This document shows, piece by piece, positions 47,945-58,782 of a stretch of 64,000 nt of DNA (positions are counted from its first letter, which is position 1; every line of letters starts with the position of its first letter). Made by a program: the position numbers and the translations under genes. The notes under the pieces were generated by a model. The model did not search any database and had not been told where the DNA came from. It saw only the letters and a program-made list of their open reading frames with translations. Origin of the DNA: Scleroderma bovista (lineage: Eukaryota > Basidiomycota > Agaricomycetes > Boletales > Sclerodermataceae); assembly GCA_037178675.1 (NCBI GenBank), contig JAYMGJ010000598.1:1-64000 (forward strand), read 5' to 3'.

Positions 47945-48269
47945 TGTTGTCGCCAAGGGAATCAAGCTGGAGGTGGTAATTAGGTGGGGTTCGATATGTC
48001 GAAGTGCACTGAATCAGGCTTTCAATTTAAAAAAAATTGTAACAGTTTGTGAGAACGTTGTCAGAAAATGTACCAATTCGTGCTTCCAAAGAAGTAAACC
48101 TATATATTTGAGCTTGATGACTGGCCTCCTTGGGTCTGGTGATTATATCCACAGCATTGAAGCCTTAACGCACGTACGAAGAAACAGGAATTGAGACGGA
48201 CTTCGGCAGGATTCAGTTGTCACTCCTGTCCATTGCTTTCACCCGGCATCCTGTGTCCCCATCAACATT

Positions 48270-48740
48270 TAGTTACGCCCACTTGCAGAATGAACGTAAG
48301 ATAGAGTGCGGTGATAGAAGGTAATATGGCAGAAATACTGACCACGTGAGCTGTATGACATCATTTGAGCTGTCCACAGACTACAGCACCATGGCCCGCC
48401 CCATCCACCCCAGCCTCTGTTTAGGATGGTGTAGATCTCTCTTTCCGGTATAGCGCCATGAGCTTGCGGTAGGGGATGAAACACCATGAGATCACGTACC
48501 ATGCCAGCGACCAAGTAAACCTGCATCTCTCCAGCTTCAAATCTTTATGCAGGCCCGAGCGATCGATTCCATTCTACAGTACGATGTGACGCAGTGTCAC
48601 GCGTCAGGTGAGGAGAAGAGCGACTGAGAAAGGATACGACCGAATAAAAGATGGCTTCCGCTACGACCTTCTTGATAGGATTGGGCGATTCCTGTATGCC
48701 CTCATTTAAGTGTGCGGTCATCGTCAGCAACATGTTTCGA
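48270..48740. repeat. Array sub-block also present at about 60140-60760
   Basis: The sequence around ACGCAGTGTCACGCGTCA (48592) and the TAGATCTCTCTTTCCGGT block (48429) recur at 60535 and 60393 in unit R3, but not in R2, where the block is deleted. No coding function is supported. Confidence 0.5.
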
Positions 48741-49870
48741 TCGATGCATATATATCAGGCACGTACATAGGCCGGCGTCTGTCTGCCCCCTTATACTGCG
48801 CGGCCCGCAGACGGGTTACGAGGTCACTGGAGTCGTATCCTACGATGTCAGTGGAATCTGACCCAATGCATGTGCAAATGCCTCCACTGCGATCATCTTC
48901 TTCCCTTTGGCCTTTATCACTGTCCCATTGACAGCACAGCTCATCAGGATCTCGCGGCATCCGCCACCGAGAACGACACGCCTCTCTCTGATCATCTGGG
49001 ACAGCACAGAGAGACCACCTCTCAGCGAACGCTCCGCCTCATCGACCATCTGATTCGCGGGGCCGCGCAGGATGACGGTGCATGCCTCGCGAGCGGCCAC
49101 GCCAGAGAATTGGATGACCCAAGAAAAGATAATACATACCTTGGCTTCGCTAATGATGATTTCGTTGATCTGCCAAGCTTAACTAGGTCGGGCAATCGAA
49201 CGTGCTCGCGAGCTCACCATCTGTGGCGAGTGACGGTCGTTCTACAAATTCAAAATCAGCATACTCGATCACCGTGATGGCTTTCTCGGCGAGTAGGGAT
49301 TCCGGGTAGTTATAGATGAGTCGACGGTTGACAATGTAATTAAGACCATGTGCGGCAATGGCTCCTACGATGACTTTCATCCTTTCTCGTTCTGCGCTTT
49401 CGAGTCCTGCGAGTTTTCCTGTATCCTCTTTTAATCCTGTTGGAAAGGGCTTTATTTTGTCAGTACAAAGGCACAGTATCGAGGGGACCTGTCGTACATT
49501 GGCGATCGGTACGAGCGTTTTCGGGGAGTCGACCAGGGTTCGTTTTGTCGGTGAAACCTAAAACGGGTTTGAAATTTGAATGTCTAAGAAGGTGAGCCAA
49601 ACGAACAAACACCCCTTCATCCAGATAAGGATCGGTTACCTTTCCGCCAACTTTCTTGACTCGTATACGCTCCTATAGAATGTCGATCCCTGTGCTGGAA
49701 GGTCAGTACATGCACATGCACGTATACTTTGATGCGAAGCACGGCATCCACTGCCAGATTAGTGAAGTAATTCCTTACCTTGTGCGAGCACTTCCAATGA
49801 CATGGTTTGAGCAATGTTGAGCAAATCTTGGCGGAACTGCATTGGTTGTTCCTATGCACTGCAGGAACAA
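48720..49870 (-). pseudogene. CCT2 (chaperonin beta) gene fragment 1, decayed
   Basis: Reading the minus strand from 49870, the residues follow the middle and C-terminal part of CCT2 in order: FRQDLLNIAQTMSLEVLAQ, YFTNLAVDAVLRIK, KKVGGKVTDPYLDEG, TDKIK ... DTGKLAGLESAERERMK, AAHGLNYIVNRRLIYNYPES, EYADFEFVERPSLATDGELA, then ACTVILRGPANQMVDEAERS, VVLGGGC ... LMSCAV, and GYDSSDLVTRLRAAQ. Frames change several times, the N-terminal ATPase part is absent, and the end is missing, so it is a non-functional fragment. It is duplicated at 55205-56860. The parent CCT2 gene is not in the window. Confidence 0.8.
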
Positions 49871-50440
49871 AGTGATTATTAGACACATGGCCCAGACGAC
49901 ACAGGAGGACATAGGTAAGTTCTTGATTCTTGATCTCTGGTGTTGACGCAAATTCAACCGTGGACTTCTCGCTAACGTCAGTTGACGCATGCACTGACCT
50001 TCGACTTGCGTTGAGTCGATGGTACTGCAGCTCATTGTGCCACCTTCACCGTTGTCGCCATCCACTTGTATGAGTCGATTCCCCTACACTTTCATGAACA
50101 ATGAAAAAGTCGACACACCGAATAATGCATCTCCGACGTAGTAGTCTTGCTGGTCACCACTTGTTACTTCAGCGTGCGTCCCCACTCGGAAGTCCGTGGA
50201 CTCCTCTTCATTTCCATAATTGTTGCTGACGGGAAAACCTGATGAGCCGAATTCTGGCTCACAACTGACACTAGGAAGGAATGTCTTTCCCCATGAGAAA
50301 TGGGACGAGTAGCACTGCTGGATAAACAGCATCGGCTCCCATGATCGCCTGGGTATCGAACCGCATCAAAGGCATCCGCAACTGTTCCTACCTCACTAGC
50401 CCTCACCCTACGTACGAAGCCCTTGACAAGCCTGCTATAT

Positions 50441-52831
50441 GACTACAGCGCTCCCAAAGCCTACCGCCCCATCGCCCTCCTGGATACTATGTCCAAGATC
50501 CTCTCTGCGTGCGTAGCAGAGGACCTGACCTGGATAGCACACAAATACAAGTCACTCCCTGCAACTCACTTCGGTGGCCTCCCAGGCCGAGCCACAACTG
50601 ACTCACTCCACTTACTTACGAAGTTTGTCCATGACGCGTGGGCTCACCCCACAGATCACCATGTCTCGCTCCTGTTTCTAGATGTCAAGGCGGCCTTCCC
50701 AAGCGTCGTCCCAGAACGCCTCTTTCACGACATGCGCAAACGCGGAGTACCCAAGCAGTACACCGACTGGTACCGCCTCCGCCTCACAGGACGACAAACC
50801 ACCTTGTGCTTCGACGACTATGTCTCCCCCTTGTTTAGTATAGAGAGCGGCATCAACCAAGGCTGCCCGCTTTCAGCTCTCGCCTTTCTCTTTTACAACG
50901 CTGACATACTAGACATCCCCAACAGGAAAAACGGCGAAGTTGGCTTTGGCTTCATCGATGATATCTGCTATGGAGCACGCGGCCCATCCTTCCCAGCCTC
51001 CAACCGCAAAATCAAGGTAATGATGGAACGGAGAGGAGGATGTATAGAATGGAGCCAAACTCACTACGTTAACTTTGAGATGGACAAAAATGCTTTAGTC
51101 CAAGCAACCCGAAAAAGGGAACCCTGCACCTCGAACCCAAGGAAAACGGTCCCGAAAAAGCGCATCCCCATCACCATTGCGGGCAAGACAACCAGACCAG
51201 TCAAGTCGCACAAGTTCCTAGGTGTAATAATCGATGAAGAACTCCGTTTCAAGGAACAACTGGCGAGCGCAGTCGCCAAAGGAACAAAGTACGCCCTCGC
51301 ATGTAGACGCCTTGCTAAACCCTCCCTAGGAATCAAGAATAAGTTCTCTCGCTGCTTATTCAACAGTGTAGTAGTCCCCAAAATGCTGTATGGCATCGAC
51401 GTCTGGGGAGCAAAGATGATGGCAGAAATGGGAAACAAAGCAGGCAGGAGGGGCCAGGGCAAAGTATTAGAAAGAGTCCTCAGAACACACGCCATCACCT
51501 CGTCCGGAGCCATGCGCACTACCGCAACAGATGCAGCGGTCGCCCACGCAAACCTGACCCCTATCCTGTTCACCATCCGCAAGATATGCTTTCGCGCGTA
51601 CCTACGCATGACCACTCTCCCCGCTACCAACCCAGTCCACCGTGAAATCCGTCTTGCCGCACGCCTACGAAGTCGCCACAAATCCCCTCTGCACCATCTA
51701 GTCAAAACGTTCGGAATCCACCCCAAACTAACAGAGGAAATACTACCGCTTCGCCACTCTCCCAAATGGACCCCCAACGTAACAACACTCATCGCAGACA
51801 GCAAAGAAGATGCTGTTCACGACGCAGAACAAGCAACAGAGGAGATTCAAATCTTCACGGACGGATCAGGGTACCATGGAGGCATAGGAGCTGCAGCCGT
51901 CCTAAGAAGAAGGGGAAAACCAGAAAAGACCCTCCGCTTCCACCTAGGAAGCGACAAGCATCACACGGTATTCAACGGCGAGCAAATTGGAATGTTACTG
52001 GGTCTGGAACTCCTCCGCAGGGAACGCAAAGTCCGCACCGTATATATGGGCGTCGACAACCAGGCAGCCATTCTAGCCACACTGGCATTCACGCCGTCCT
52101 CTAGCCATTCGTTAACTGACATGTTTTTACATTCCCTCAACAGAACGCTAAAGAAAATCAAACTACCCCACCTCGCAATCAGATGGGTCCCAGGTCACGC
52201 CAACATCGACGGGAACGAATCAGTAGACAGAGAAGCAAAGGATGCTGCTGAAGGCAGCTCCAGCCCAGCGGACCAACTTCCCGCGCCTCTTACACACCGT
52301 GGAGTACAGGTCTCGTTACCGTACAGCAAAGCCGCACTCATACAAGCTTTCAACTCCGAACTCAAAAATGAAATAACAGCTGACTTCTCCTCCACAGACC
52401 GCGGAAAACGACTCCAACGACTCGACCCCTCAATGCCGTCCGGAAAGTTCGCTGCATTGATAAACAACCTCCCCAGAAGACACGCAAGCGTACTTGTGCA
52501 ACTAAGAACGGGTCACGTCCCCCTTAACCACCACCTTGCCCGTATCAAGAAAGTCAACTCCCCAGCCTGCCAGAGATGCGACGCAAGATTCGAAACTGTT
52601 CACCACTTCCTTCTCGTATGCCCAGCATACAGAACAGCAAGACGCCTCCTAGAACAAAATGTTGGCCGACAACGCATGCGCCTCGAACATATACTGACCA
52701 ACGACAAGTCCCTTCCGCACCTGTTCCGCTTTTTGAACAGCACTAAAAGACTAAAACAGGTTTTTGGCAGCCTCGCCCCGCCCACCAGGGCCCAGCCAAA
52801 CCCTCCCAGAGTGGAAGAAGACGGAGATTAG
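50441..52831 (+). CDS. LINE ORF2 fragment: reverse transcriptase, RNase H, zinc knuckle
   Basis: An uninterrupted frame of nearly 800 codons from the 5' truncation point (the frame extends 18 bases into host flank). RT motifs: AYRPIALLDTMSKI, FLDVKAAFPSV, GINQGCPLSALAF and the catalytic FIDDICYG (F-x-D-D). RNase H follows: TDGSGYHGGIGAAAV (Asp), NGEQIGMLLGLELL (Glu), GVDNQAAI (Asp) and WVPGHANIDGNESVDREAK (His and Asp). A CCHC-like cluster (ACQRCDARFETVHHFLLVC) ends the protein. This order fits I/Tad1-like fungal LINEs. No stop or frameshift in the remaining frame suggests recent insertion. It is presumably immobile on its own because the endonuclease is missing. Confidence 0.9.
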   Translation, partial: DYSAPKAYRPIALLDTMSKILSACVAEDLTWIAHKYKSLPATHFGGLPGRATTDSLHLLTKFVHDAWAHPTDHHVSLLFLDVKAAFPSVVPERLFHDMRKRGVPKQYTDWYRLRLTGRQTTLCFDDYVSPLFSIESGINQGCPLSALAFLFYNADILDIPNRKNGEVGFGFIDDICYGARGPSFPASNRKIKVMMERRGGCIEWSQTHYVNFEMDKNALVQATRKREPCTSNPRKTVPKKRIPITIAGKTTRPVKSHKFLGVIIDEELRFKEQLASAVAKGTKYALACRRLAKPSLGIKNKFSRCLFNSVVVPKMLYGIDVWGAKMMAEMGNKAGRRGQGKVLERVLRTHAITSSGAMRTTATDAAVAHANLTPILFTIRKICFRAYLRMTTLPATNPVHREIRLAARLRSRHKSPLHHLVKTFGIHPKLTEEILPLRHSPKWTPNVTTLIADSKEDAVHDAEQATEEIQIFTDGSGYHGGIGAAAVLRRRGKPEKTLRFHLGSDKHHTVFNGEQIGMLLGLELLRRERKVRTVYMGVDNQAAILATLAFTPSSSHSLTDMFLHSLNRTLKKIKLPHLAIRWVPGHANIDGNESVDREAKDAAEGSSSPADQLPAPLTHRGVQVSLPYSKAALIQAFNSELKNEITADFSSTDRGKRLQRLDPSMPSGKFAALINNLPRRHASVLVQLRTGHVPLNHHLARIKKVNSPACQRCDARFETVHHFLLVCPAYRTARRLLEQNVGRQRMRLEHILTNDKSLPHLFRFLNSTKRLKQVFGSLAPPTRAQPNPPRVEEDGD

Positions 52832-53157
52832 AGAACCTCTCCGCCCCCACTCAAGAATGACAAAGGAACTCCTCGGAGAAACGCCCGCAACCGCTTTTCC
52901 CTTCTTTTTTCCTCCTCTCCCTCTCTCGCGCAATGTCAGACCCCCAGTCATGTACCAAACGGCCACTCTACATTTAGTCACTTACTTGTCTGCCTTCCCT
53001 AGCAACCTCTCACGTCCGGGGCTTCGTCCCGACCTACGATATTTCAGTTTACCCCCAGTCTTTTTATACACTCACGATATACCACGCATGTACGGTCTAC
53101 CATAGGGCTACGCCCTGAGGACCCAAAACTTGGAATTTAAAAAAAAAAAAAAAAAAA
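50441..53157 (+). mobile_element. 5'-truncated non-LTR retrotransposon (LINE with RT and RNase H)
   Basis: Insertion of about 2.7 kb ending in an A-run (about 53139-53157) and flanked by a 13-bp target-site duplication AAGCCTGCTATAT (50428-50440 and 53156-53168). The uninterrupted site is present in the paralogous units at about 46113 and 57278, where AAGCCTGCTATAT runs directly into TTTGG. The element lacks ORF1, the endonuclease and the N-terminal part of RT, as expected from 5' truncation during target-primed reverse transcription. A short GC-rich 3' UTR (52832-53138) precedes the tail. Confidence 0.92.
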
Positions 53158-54509
53158 GCCTGCTATATTTTGGTATCCACGCGATCAGTGCAGTGTGGCA
53201 GAGGTGCTCTGTATCGTACTCCACGCCTCGTCAAGGACACTTTCTCGTCCTTCATGCTCCCGAATTTCGATGCTAAGGAATATATACCCGAAGACAACGA
53301 AATTTACTGCTCACAAGTACAATCCTAACGGCAACCTTCTGTCGTTGGTTTGCAGGCACGGAGCATGCTATTATTGCAGCTTGCATCCAGGACATTGAGT
53401 TGCGCTCATGCTCAGTCGTTCTTTGATGCAGCATGGTGACCCTGTAGTAGGAAAATGAGGGCGTTAGGGACTCTTGGTCAGGAGTTTCAGAGAGGGGCTT
53501 GGGTGCAGTGCATCAGTGGTATTGCAATTGTCGTCGGGTGGGATGTGCTCACCAATGCGGATCCAAGCTTCCAGAACTTCCAGGTTGGGAAAATGGACCA
53601 AGTATTATTGGATGGCACGTATGTTCTCCCGACCTTCTTTTGATATCCCTGTGCTTCTTATTTTCTATGGGGCATCACGGGCATGGCGTGGCGGCCGTCA
53701 GCTTCTTGTGGGTAGCTTGTGCCACACCCCCATGTGGGTCCTACTTGTCTTCGTCTCTGCCTGGTGGAATCATTCCACGCACAAGGACGTGGAGTTATCT
53801 CCTTAATTGTGCTCAGTCTATTTTACGTGCTATATGCATTGGTCTCACCGTATGTACTAGGTTATAATGCAAGGGAATGTCAGTATGCTCACTACCAGGT
53901 ATTCGGGGTAGCGGTAGTTGAGATGAGATGCGCTGAGCAACACTAATGTTTTGGAGTAGATCCAGCTTGGGCGCTCCCCAGATCGGGTAATGAAAGAGTG
54001 AAGAGAACGTTAAATGTCCAATGTCATCTATACGAGCCTCGAGGGGCATCTTGTCCCAATAACTTGAATGACGGATTTTGCTGAAACTGTTGCAATACAA
54101 AATCTGCGATCAAGAGCTAGTTTCTAGTAGCCGCGGGTCAGTTGCAAGTCAACTGGTGGAACTATTTCAGCCACTGGCCGGTCAGAAATATATATAAACA
54201 GATGCCATTGGGATAAGCTCCAGCGTCATTTGCAAGCAAGGAGATCTTATCTAGCCTTGAAACAAGGACAGCATACCTGCAGGTTCCCCTCCTAGCTCTC
54301 GAACTTACATGAGAATGACCCATTCTACGAGGTTATCGGACATTCGCCTGAAGAACTTGTGGTAAAAACACTCAGGCGGGGAAAAATATATGTGCAGAAT
54401 AAGATGACCGAGCTCGTAGAGATGATGTTAAAAGATGCATTCCCTCCCGTTTATAAAATGCAGACGCATAGGGACCCATTCTTCGAACAGTCTTTCTCTT
54501 AGTAGCAAA

Positions 54510-54600
54510 ATGGTCCATGTCCATGTCCTCGGTGTTGCATCCCTCAGGTTGCTCTCTTCGCACGTTGCTCTTGTATCTGCGGACAGTATTTCGAATTCTC
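54510..54600 (+). pseudogene. Exon-1 relic of secreted cysteine-rich gene
   Basis: A TATA box (54452) and a signal-peptide-like MVHVHVLGVASLRLLSSHVA are present, but after LVSAD the sequence jumps into upstream DNA of the next copy (ATTTCGAATTCTCGACTCTAC ...), so exons 2 and 3 are missing. It arose from an internal deletion or unequal exchange between two copies. Confidence 0.6.
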
Positions 54601-54811
54601 GACTCTACATCATGAGAAGGACCCATTCCACGAAGTCATCGGACCTTCGCCTGAAAAAAACACTTAGGCGGGGAAATATATATGCAGAATAAAATGTCCG
54701 AGATCCTAGGAATGATGAATTGAAAGATGCGTTCCCTCCCGTGGATAAAATGCAGACACATAGGGACCCATTCTTCAAACAGTGTTTCTCCTCCGGATCC
54801 CAACTAGAAAA

Positions 54812-55157
54812 ATGGTCCGTGCCCTCGGTGTCGCATCCTTATTGCTCTTTTCGCACATTGCTCTTGTATCTGCGACCACTTTCGGCCGGCGGACTAGTTT
54901 ATCTGTGTGTTCAAAAGGCACGAGTGAGTCATATGATAATCAAATCAGCCAATTCTCTTGATCAGCCCATGCACAGAGTGCATTGACGAGAAGTGCTGCC
55001 CTGAAGGCTACAAATGTTGCAATGATGAAAAAGGTCAATGTAAGAGTTTTGATTCCATAGCGAATCATTTACTTGGTACTCACAACAGGCCTCAGGCTGT
55101 CACAACGATGCGACTTGCTCGAGCAACGACGTTGGCGGACCTGTATGCGTGAAGTGA
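54812..55157 (+). CDS. Small secreted cysteine-rich protein 2
   Basis: Exons 54812-54923, 54977-55039 and 55096-55157 join to 78 residues. Signal peptide MVRALGVASLLLFSHIALVSA, then single C, C-x4-CC (CIDEKCC), CC (YKCCND), CC (GQCCHN), C and C (ATCSSN ... VCVK). Intron positions and phases (1 and 1) match copies 1 and 3. The body between signal peptide and first CC is poorly conserved, while the Cys frame is strictly kept, as in secreted proteins under diversifying selection. It lies 50 bases from the CCT2 fragment on the other strand. Confidence 0.75.
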
Positions 55158-55204
55158 TGTTGTCGCCAAGGGAATGAAGCTGGTGGGGTTTGATAGTATG
55201 TAGA

Positions 55205-56860
55205 AGTGCACTGAAGCCTCCACTGCAATCACCTTCTTCCCCTTGGCCTTTCTCGCTGTCTGATCGACGGCACAGCTCATCAGCATGCGGCATCCACCAC
55301 CGAGAACGACACGGGTCTCCTTGATTATCTGGGACAGCACAGAGAGACCACCAAACAGCGAACGTTCCGCCTCATCGACCATCTGATTCGCGGGGCCGCG
55401 CAGGACGACGGTGCATGTGTCGCGAGCGGCCACACCAGAGAATTGGATGAGCTAAGAGAGAACGGTACACAGCAATATATACCTTGGCTTCGCTAATGAT
55501 GATTTCCCCGATCTACCAAGTTTAACTAGGCCGGGCGATCGAACGTGCTCGCGAGCTCACCATCTGTGACGAGCGATAGTAATTCTACCCATTCAAAATC
55601 AGCATACTCGATCACCGTGATGGCTTTCTCGGCGAGTAGGGATTCAGGTAGTTGTAGATGAGATGACGGTTGACGATGCAGTTAATCCCGTGTGCGGCGA
55701 TGGCTCCTACGATGACTTTCATCCTTTCTCACTCTGCGCGTTCGAGTCCTGCGAGTTTTCGAAACTGCCTATTCGAAAGGCCTTTATTTTTTCAGTACAT
55801 GGCAAAGACACAGCATCGAGGGGACCTGTCGTACATGTATTGGCGATCGGTACGAGCGTTTTTGGGAGTCGACCGCTATCACTGTTTTGTCGAGGGTGAA
55901 ACCCAAAACGGGTTTGAATGTCAAAGGTGAGCCAAACGAACAAACAGTATCATAAGGATTGGTTACTTTTCCTCCAACTTCCGACTTGACTCGAGAAAGT
56001 GCCGGCTGGCGCCGGCATAAACCTTGCTTGGTTCAGCTTCAAGCCCTATATGTAGTGGTCGGCCCTCACACACATATATATACCGCAGTTCGCCCGCACT
56101 TGGGAACTCTTGGCTGTCTCTTGCCCGATTGTGCTTGTAAGATGCATCCCTTTCGCGCGGTATTGGGAATGCGGAAACAGGGGGCGCTGCGAAGGCGCCT
56201 GATCGATTTGGGCTCGCAGTGTGTGCCAAGTAGACTGGGAAGTCGCGGACTCCGTTAGGGGTCACATTCTCACAATTTACGAGGGTGACAGAGACCTTAG
56301 CAAGGTGATGCATCTTGTAGCGTAGTACGTCCAGCCTCGTCTCTCGCAGGCGTGGGCTGTGTGCGACCTATGTTGGTTGGGCTGGGCCGAGCGTTAGCTC
56401 GGCGGGGGACAAGGCAGGTGGAGCCGCTGGGTGGGCGGGCCACCTGATCGTCTATAAGTCGCACTGCGGTGACTAACTGCTGGGCTGCACGATCCGGTTA
56501 TATTACTGGCCAGTGAAAGTGAACTACTACACGGCCTAATGGGAGAAGTGGGTGGGTGCAAAAGAGTGACATGCAACTGCAAGGGCGCACGGGATGGCGT
56601 CGACTGTTGTCGTTCGAAAAGAAAGGCTACTGAACTCCGCTTGGCTGGACGCTTGCTGCCGGGAAGTTCCGGCAGCATGACGACTCGAGACTGTTGATCC
56701 ATATACCGGAGGGTCAGTGCACGCACATGCCTGTATACCTTGAGGCGAACCACGCCACCCACTGAGATTAGCGAAGTAATTCGCTGCCTTGTGTTGAGCA
56801 AATCTTGACGGAACTGTATTGGGTTGTTCCTATGCACTGCAGGAACAGAGGCGGCCTTGA
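55205..56860 (-). pseudogene. CCT2 fragment 2, interrupted by an insertion
   Basis: Second, more decayed copy of the CCT2 fragment. Minus-strand reading gives FRQDLLN (56810), VVRLK, then after the insertion the region of TEKIKAF, a damaged YNYPESLLAEKA block, CTVVLRGPANQMVDEAERS, RVVLGGGC, LMSCAV and GKKVIAVEAS. Frames change repeatedly. It was evidently duplicated with the array unit, not retroposed, because its flanks match those of fragment 1. Confidence 0.75.
55997..56681. mobile_element. Probable non-autonomous DNA element (about 685 bp)
   Basis: Absent from the otherwise collinear copy at about 49660. It is flanked by direct repeats GACTCGAGA (55988-55996 and 56682-56690), a possible 8-9 bp target duplication as made by hAT-type elements. 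Both ends carry short palindromic GC-rich stretches (TGCCGG ... CCGGCA near 56000-56020 and 56656-56676) that may form terminal hairpins. No transposase frame is present. Confidence 0.55.
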
Positions 56861-58720
56861 TTATTAGACACATGGCCCAGACGACACAGGGAAGTTCTTG
56901 ATTCTTGATCTCTGGTGTTGACGCAAATTCAAACGTGGACTTCTCGCTAACGTCAGTTGATGCATGCACTGACCCTCGACTTGCGTTGAGTCGATGGTAC
57001 TGCAGCACCTTCACCATTCAATGTCGCCATCCACTGGTATGAGTCGATTCCCCTACACTTTCATGTGTTGCTGACGGGAAATCCTGATGAGCCGAATTCT
57101 GGCTCACAACTAACACTACGTGGGGAAACAGTGTCTTCCCCCATGAGAATGGGACGAGTAGCACTGTTGGATAAACAAGCATCGGCTCCCCTGATCGCCT
57201 GGGTATCAAACCGCGTCAAAGGCATCTGCAACTGGTCCTACTTCCTCACTATCCCTCATCCTACGAGGCCTTTGACAAGCCTGCTATATTTTGGTATCCA
57301 CGTGATCAGTGCAGTGTGGCAGAGGTGCTCTGTATCGTATTTCACGCCTCGTCAAGGACACTCTCTCGTCCTCCATACTCCCGAATCCCGATGCGAAGGA
57401 GTATATACCCGAAGACAACGAGATTTACTGCTCACAAGTACAATCCTAACGGTAATCTTCTGTCGTTGGTTTGCAGGCACGGAGCATGCTATTATTGCAG
57501 CTCGCATCCAGGACATCGAATTGCGCTCATGCTCAGTCATTCTTTGATGTAGCATGGCGACCCTGTAGGCAAACGAGGGCGGTAAGAACTCATGGGGAAA
57601 TTTGGTCAGGCTTTTCAGAGAGGGGCTTGGGTGCATTGCATCAGTGGTATTGCAATTGTCGTCGGGTGGAGATCAGTGCCCACCGATGCGGATCCAAGCT
57701 TCCAGACCTTCCAGGTTTGAAAAGTGGACCAAGTATTATTGGATGGCACGTATGTTCTCCCGACCTTCTTTTGATATCCCTGTGCTTCTTATTTTCTGTG
57801 AGGCATCACGGGCATGGCGTGGCCGTCAGCTTCTTGCAGGGTAGCTTGTGCCACCTCCCCATGTGGATGCTACATACTTGTCTCTGTCTCGGCCTGCTGG
57901 AATCCATTCCACGCCAACCTTATCCACACAAGGACGTGGAGTTATCCCCTTAATTGTGCTCGGCCTATTTTACGTGCTATATGCATTGGTCTCACCGTAT
58001 ATATGTTATAATGCAAGGGAATGTCAGTATGCTCACTACCAGGTATAATCGGGGTAGCGGTGGTTGAAATGAGATGCGCTGAGCCACATATTTTGGAGTA
58101 CATAGATCCAGCTTGGGCGCTCCCCAGATCGGGTAATGAAAGTTGTGAGGGGAAAGTTAAATGTCTGATGTCGTCTGTACGAGCATCTGGTCCCAATAAC
58201 TTAAATGATATATTTTTCTGAAACTGTTGCAATACAAATTCTGTGATCGAGAGCTGGTTTCTAGTAGCCGCGGGTCAATTGCAAGTAAACCGATGGAGCT
58301 ATGTCAGCCACTGGCCATCGGGTTGATCAGAAACATGAACAGATGTCATTGGGATAAGCTCCAGCGTCACTTGAAAACAAGGGGATCATATCTAGCCTCG
58401 AAACAAGGATAGTATACCGTACTGCAGGTTCCCCTCCTAACTCGCGAACCTACATGTGAATGACCCATTCCACGAGGTTATCGGACCCCGAAGAACTTGG
58501 GGTAAAAACACTTGAGCAGGGAAAATATATGTGCAGAATAAAATGACTCAGCTCAGTACTCCGAATTCTCGACCCTACATGAGAAGGACCCATTCCACGG
58601 TCATCTGAACTTCGCCAGAAGAACTTGAGACAAAAGCACTTAGGCGGGGGAAATATACATGCAGAATAAAATGACCGAGATCCTAGGAATGATGAATTGA
58701 AAGATGCGCTCCCTCCCGCG

Positions 58721-58727
58721 TATATAA
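58721..58727 (+). promoter_or_regulatory. TATA box of secreted gene 3
   Basis: TATATAA in CGTATATAATGCAGACG, 56 bases before the ATG at 58783, the same place as in the other copies. Confidence 0.55.
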
Positions 58728-58782
58728 TGCAGACGCATAGGGACCCATTCTTCAAACAGTTTTTCTCCTCCCGACTAGCAAA

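Larger units (their letters stand above)
45640..50080 (+). repeat. Tandem array unit R1
   Basis: First full unit of the array. Landmarks shared with R2 and R3: a block with AAAGTCGACACACCGAATAA (45792), AAGCCTGCTATATTTTGG (46113), GAGGGGCTTGGGTGCAGTG (46455), CGTATGTAGGTTATAATGC (46840), a doubled promoter-like block (47290-47520), the small secreted protein gene (47608) and the CCT2 fragment (48720-49870, minus). Open frames in the 45640-47280 part (one with a hydrophobic stretch RIIISVVLLVTTSFSV near 45790) recur in other units but shift frame between them, so I do not call them genes. Confidence 0.7.
50084..57050 (+). repeat. Tandem array unit R2
   Basis: Second unit, with the same landmarks as R1 in the same order, enlarged by a LINE (50441-53157) and a small element (55997-56681). 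It contains the secreted gene at 54812, an extra exon-1 relic (54510) and the second CCT2 fragment. Without the two insertions it is about 3.5 kb, shorter than R1 because the 48270-48740 sub-block is missing. Confidence 0.7.

Noticed and set aside
50678..51804. Long minus-strand frames inside the LINE
   Set aside because: Shadows of the RT/RNase H frame caused by its codon bias.
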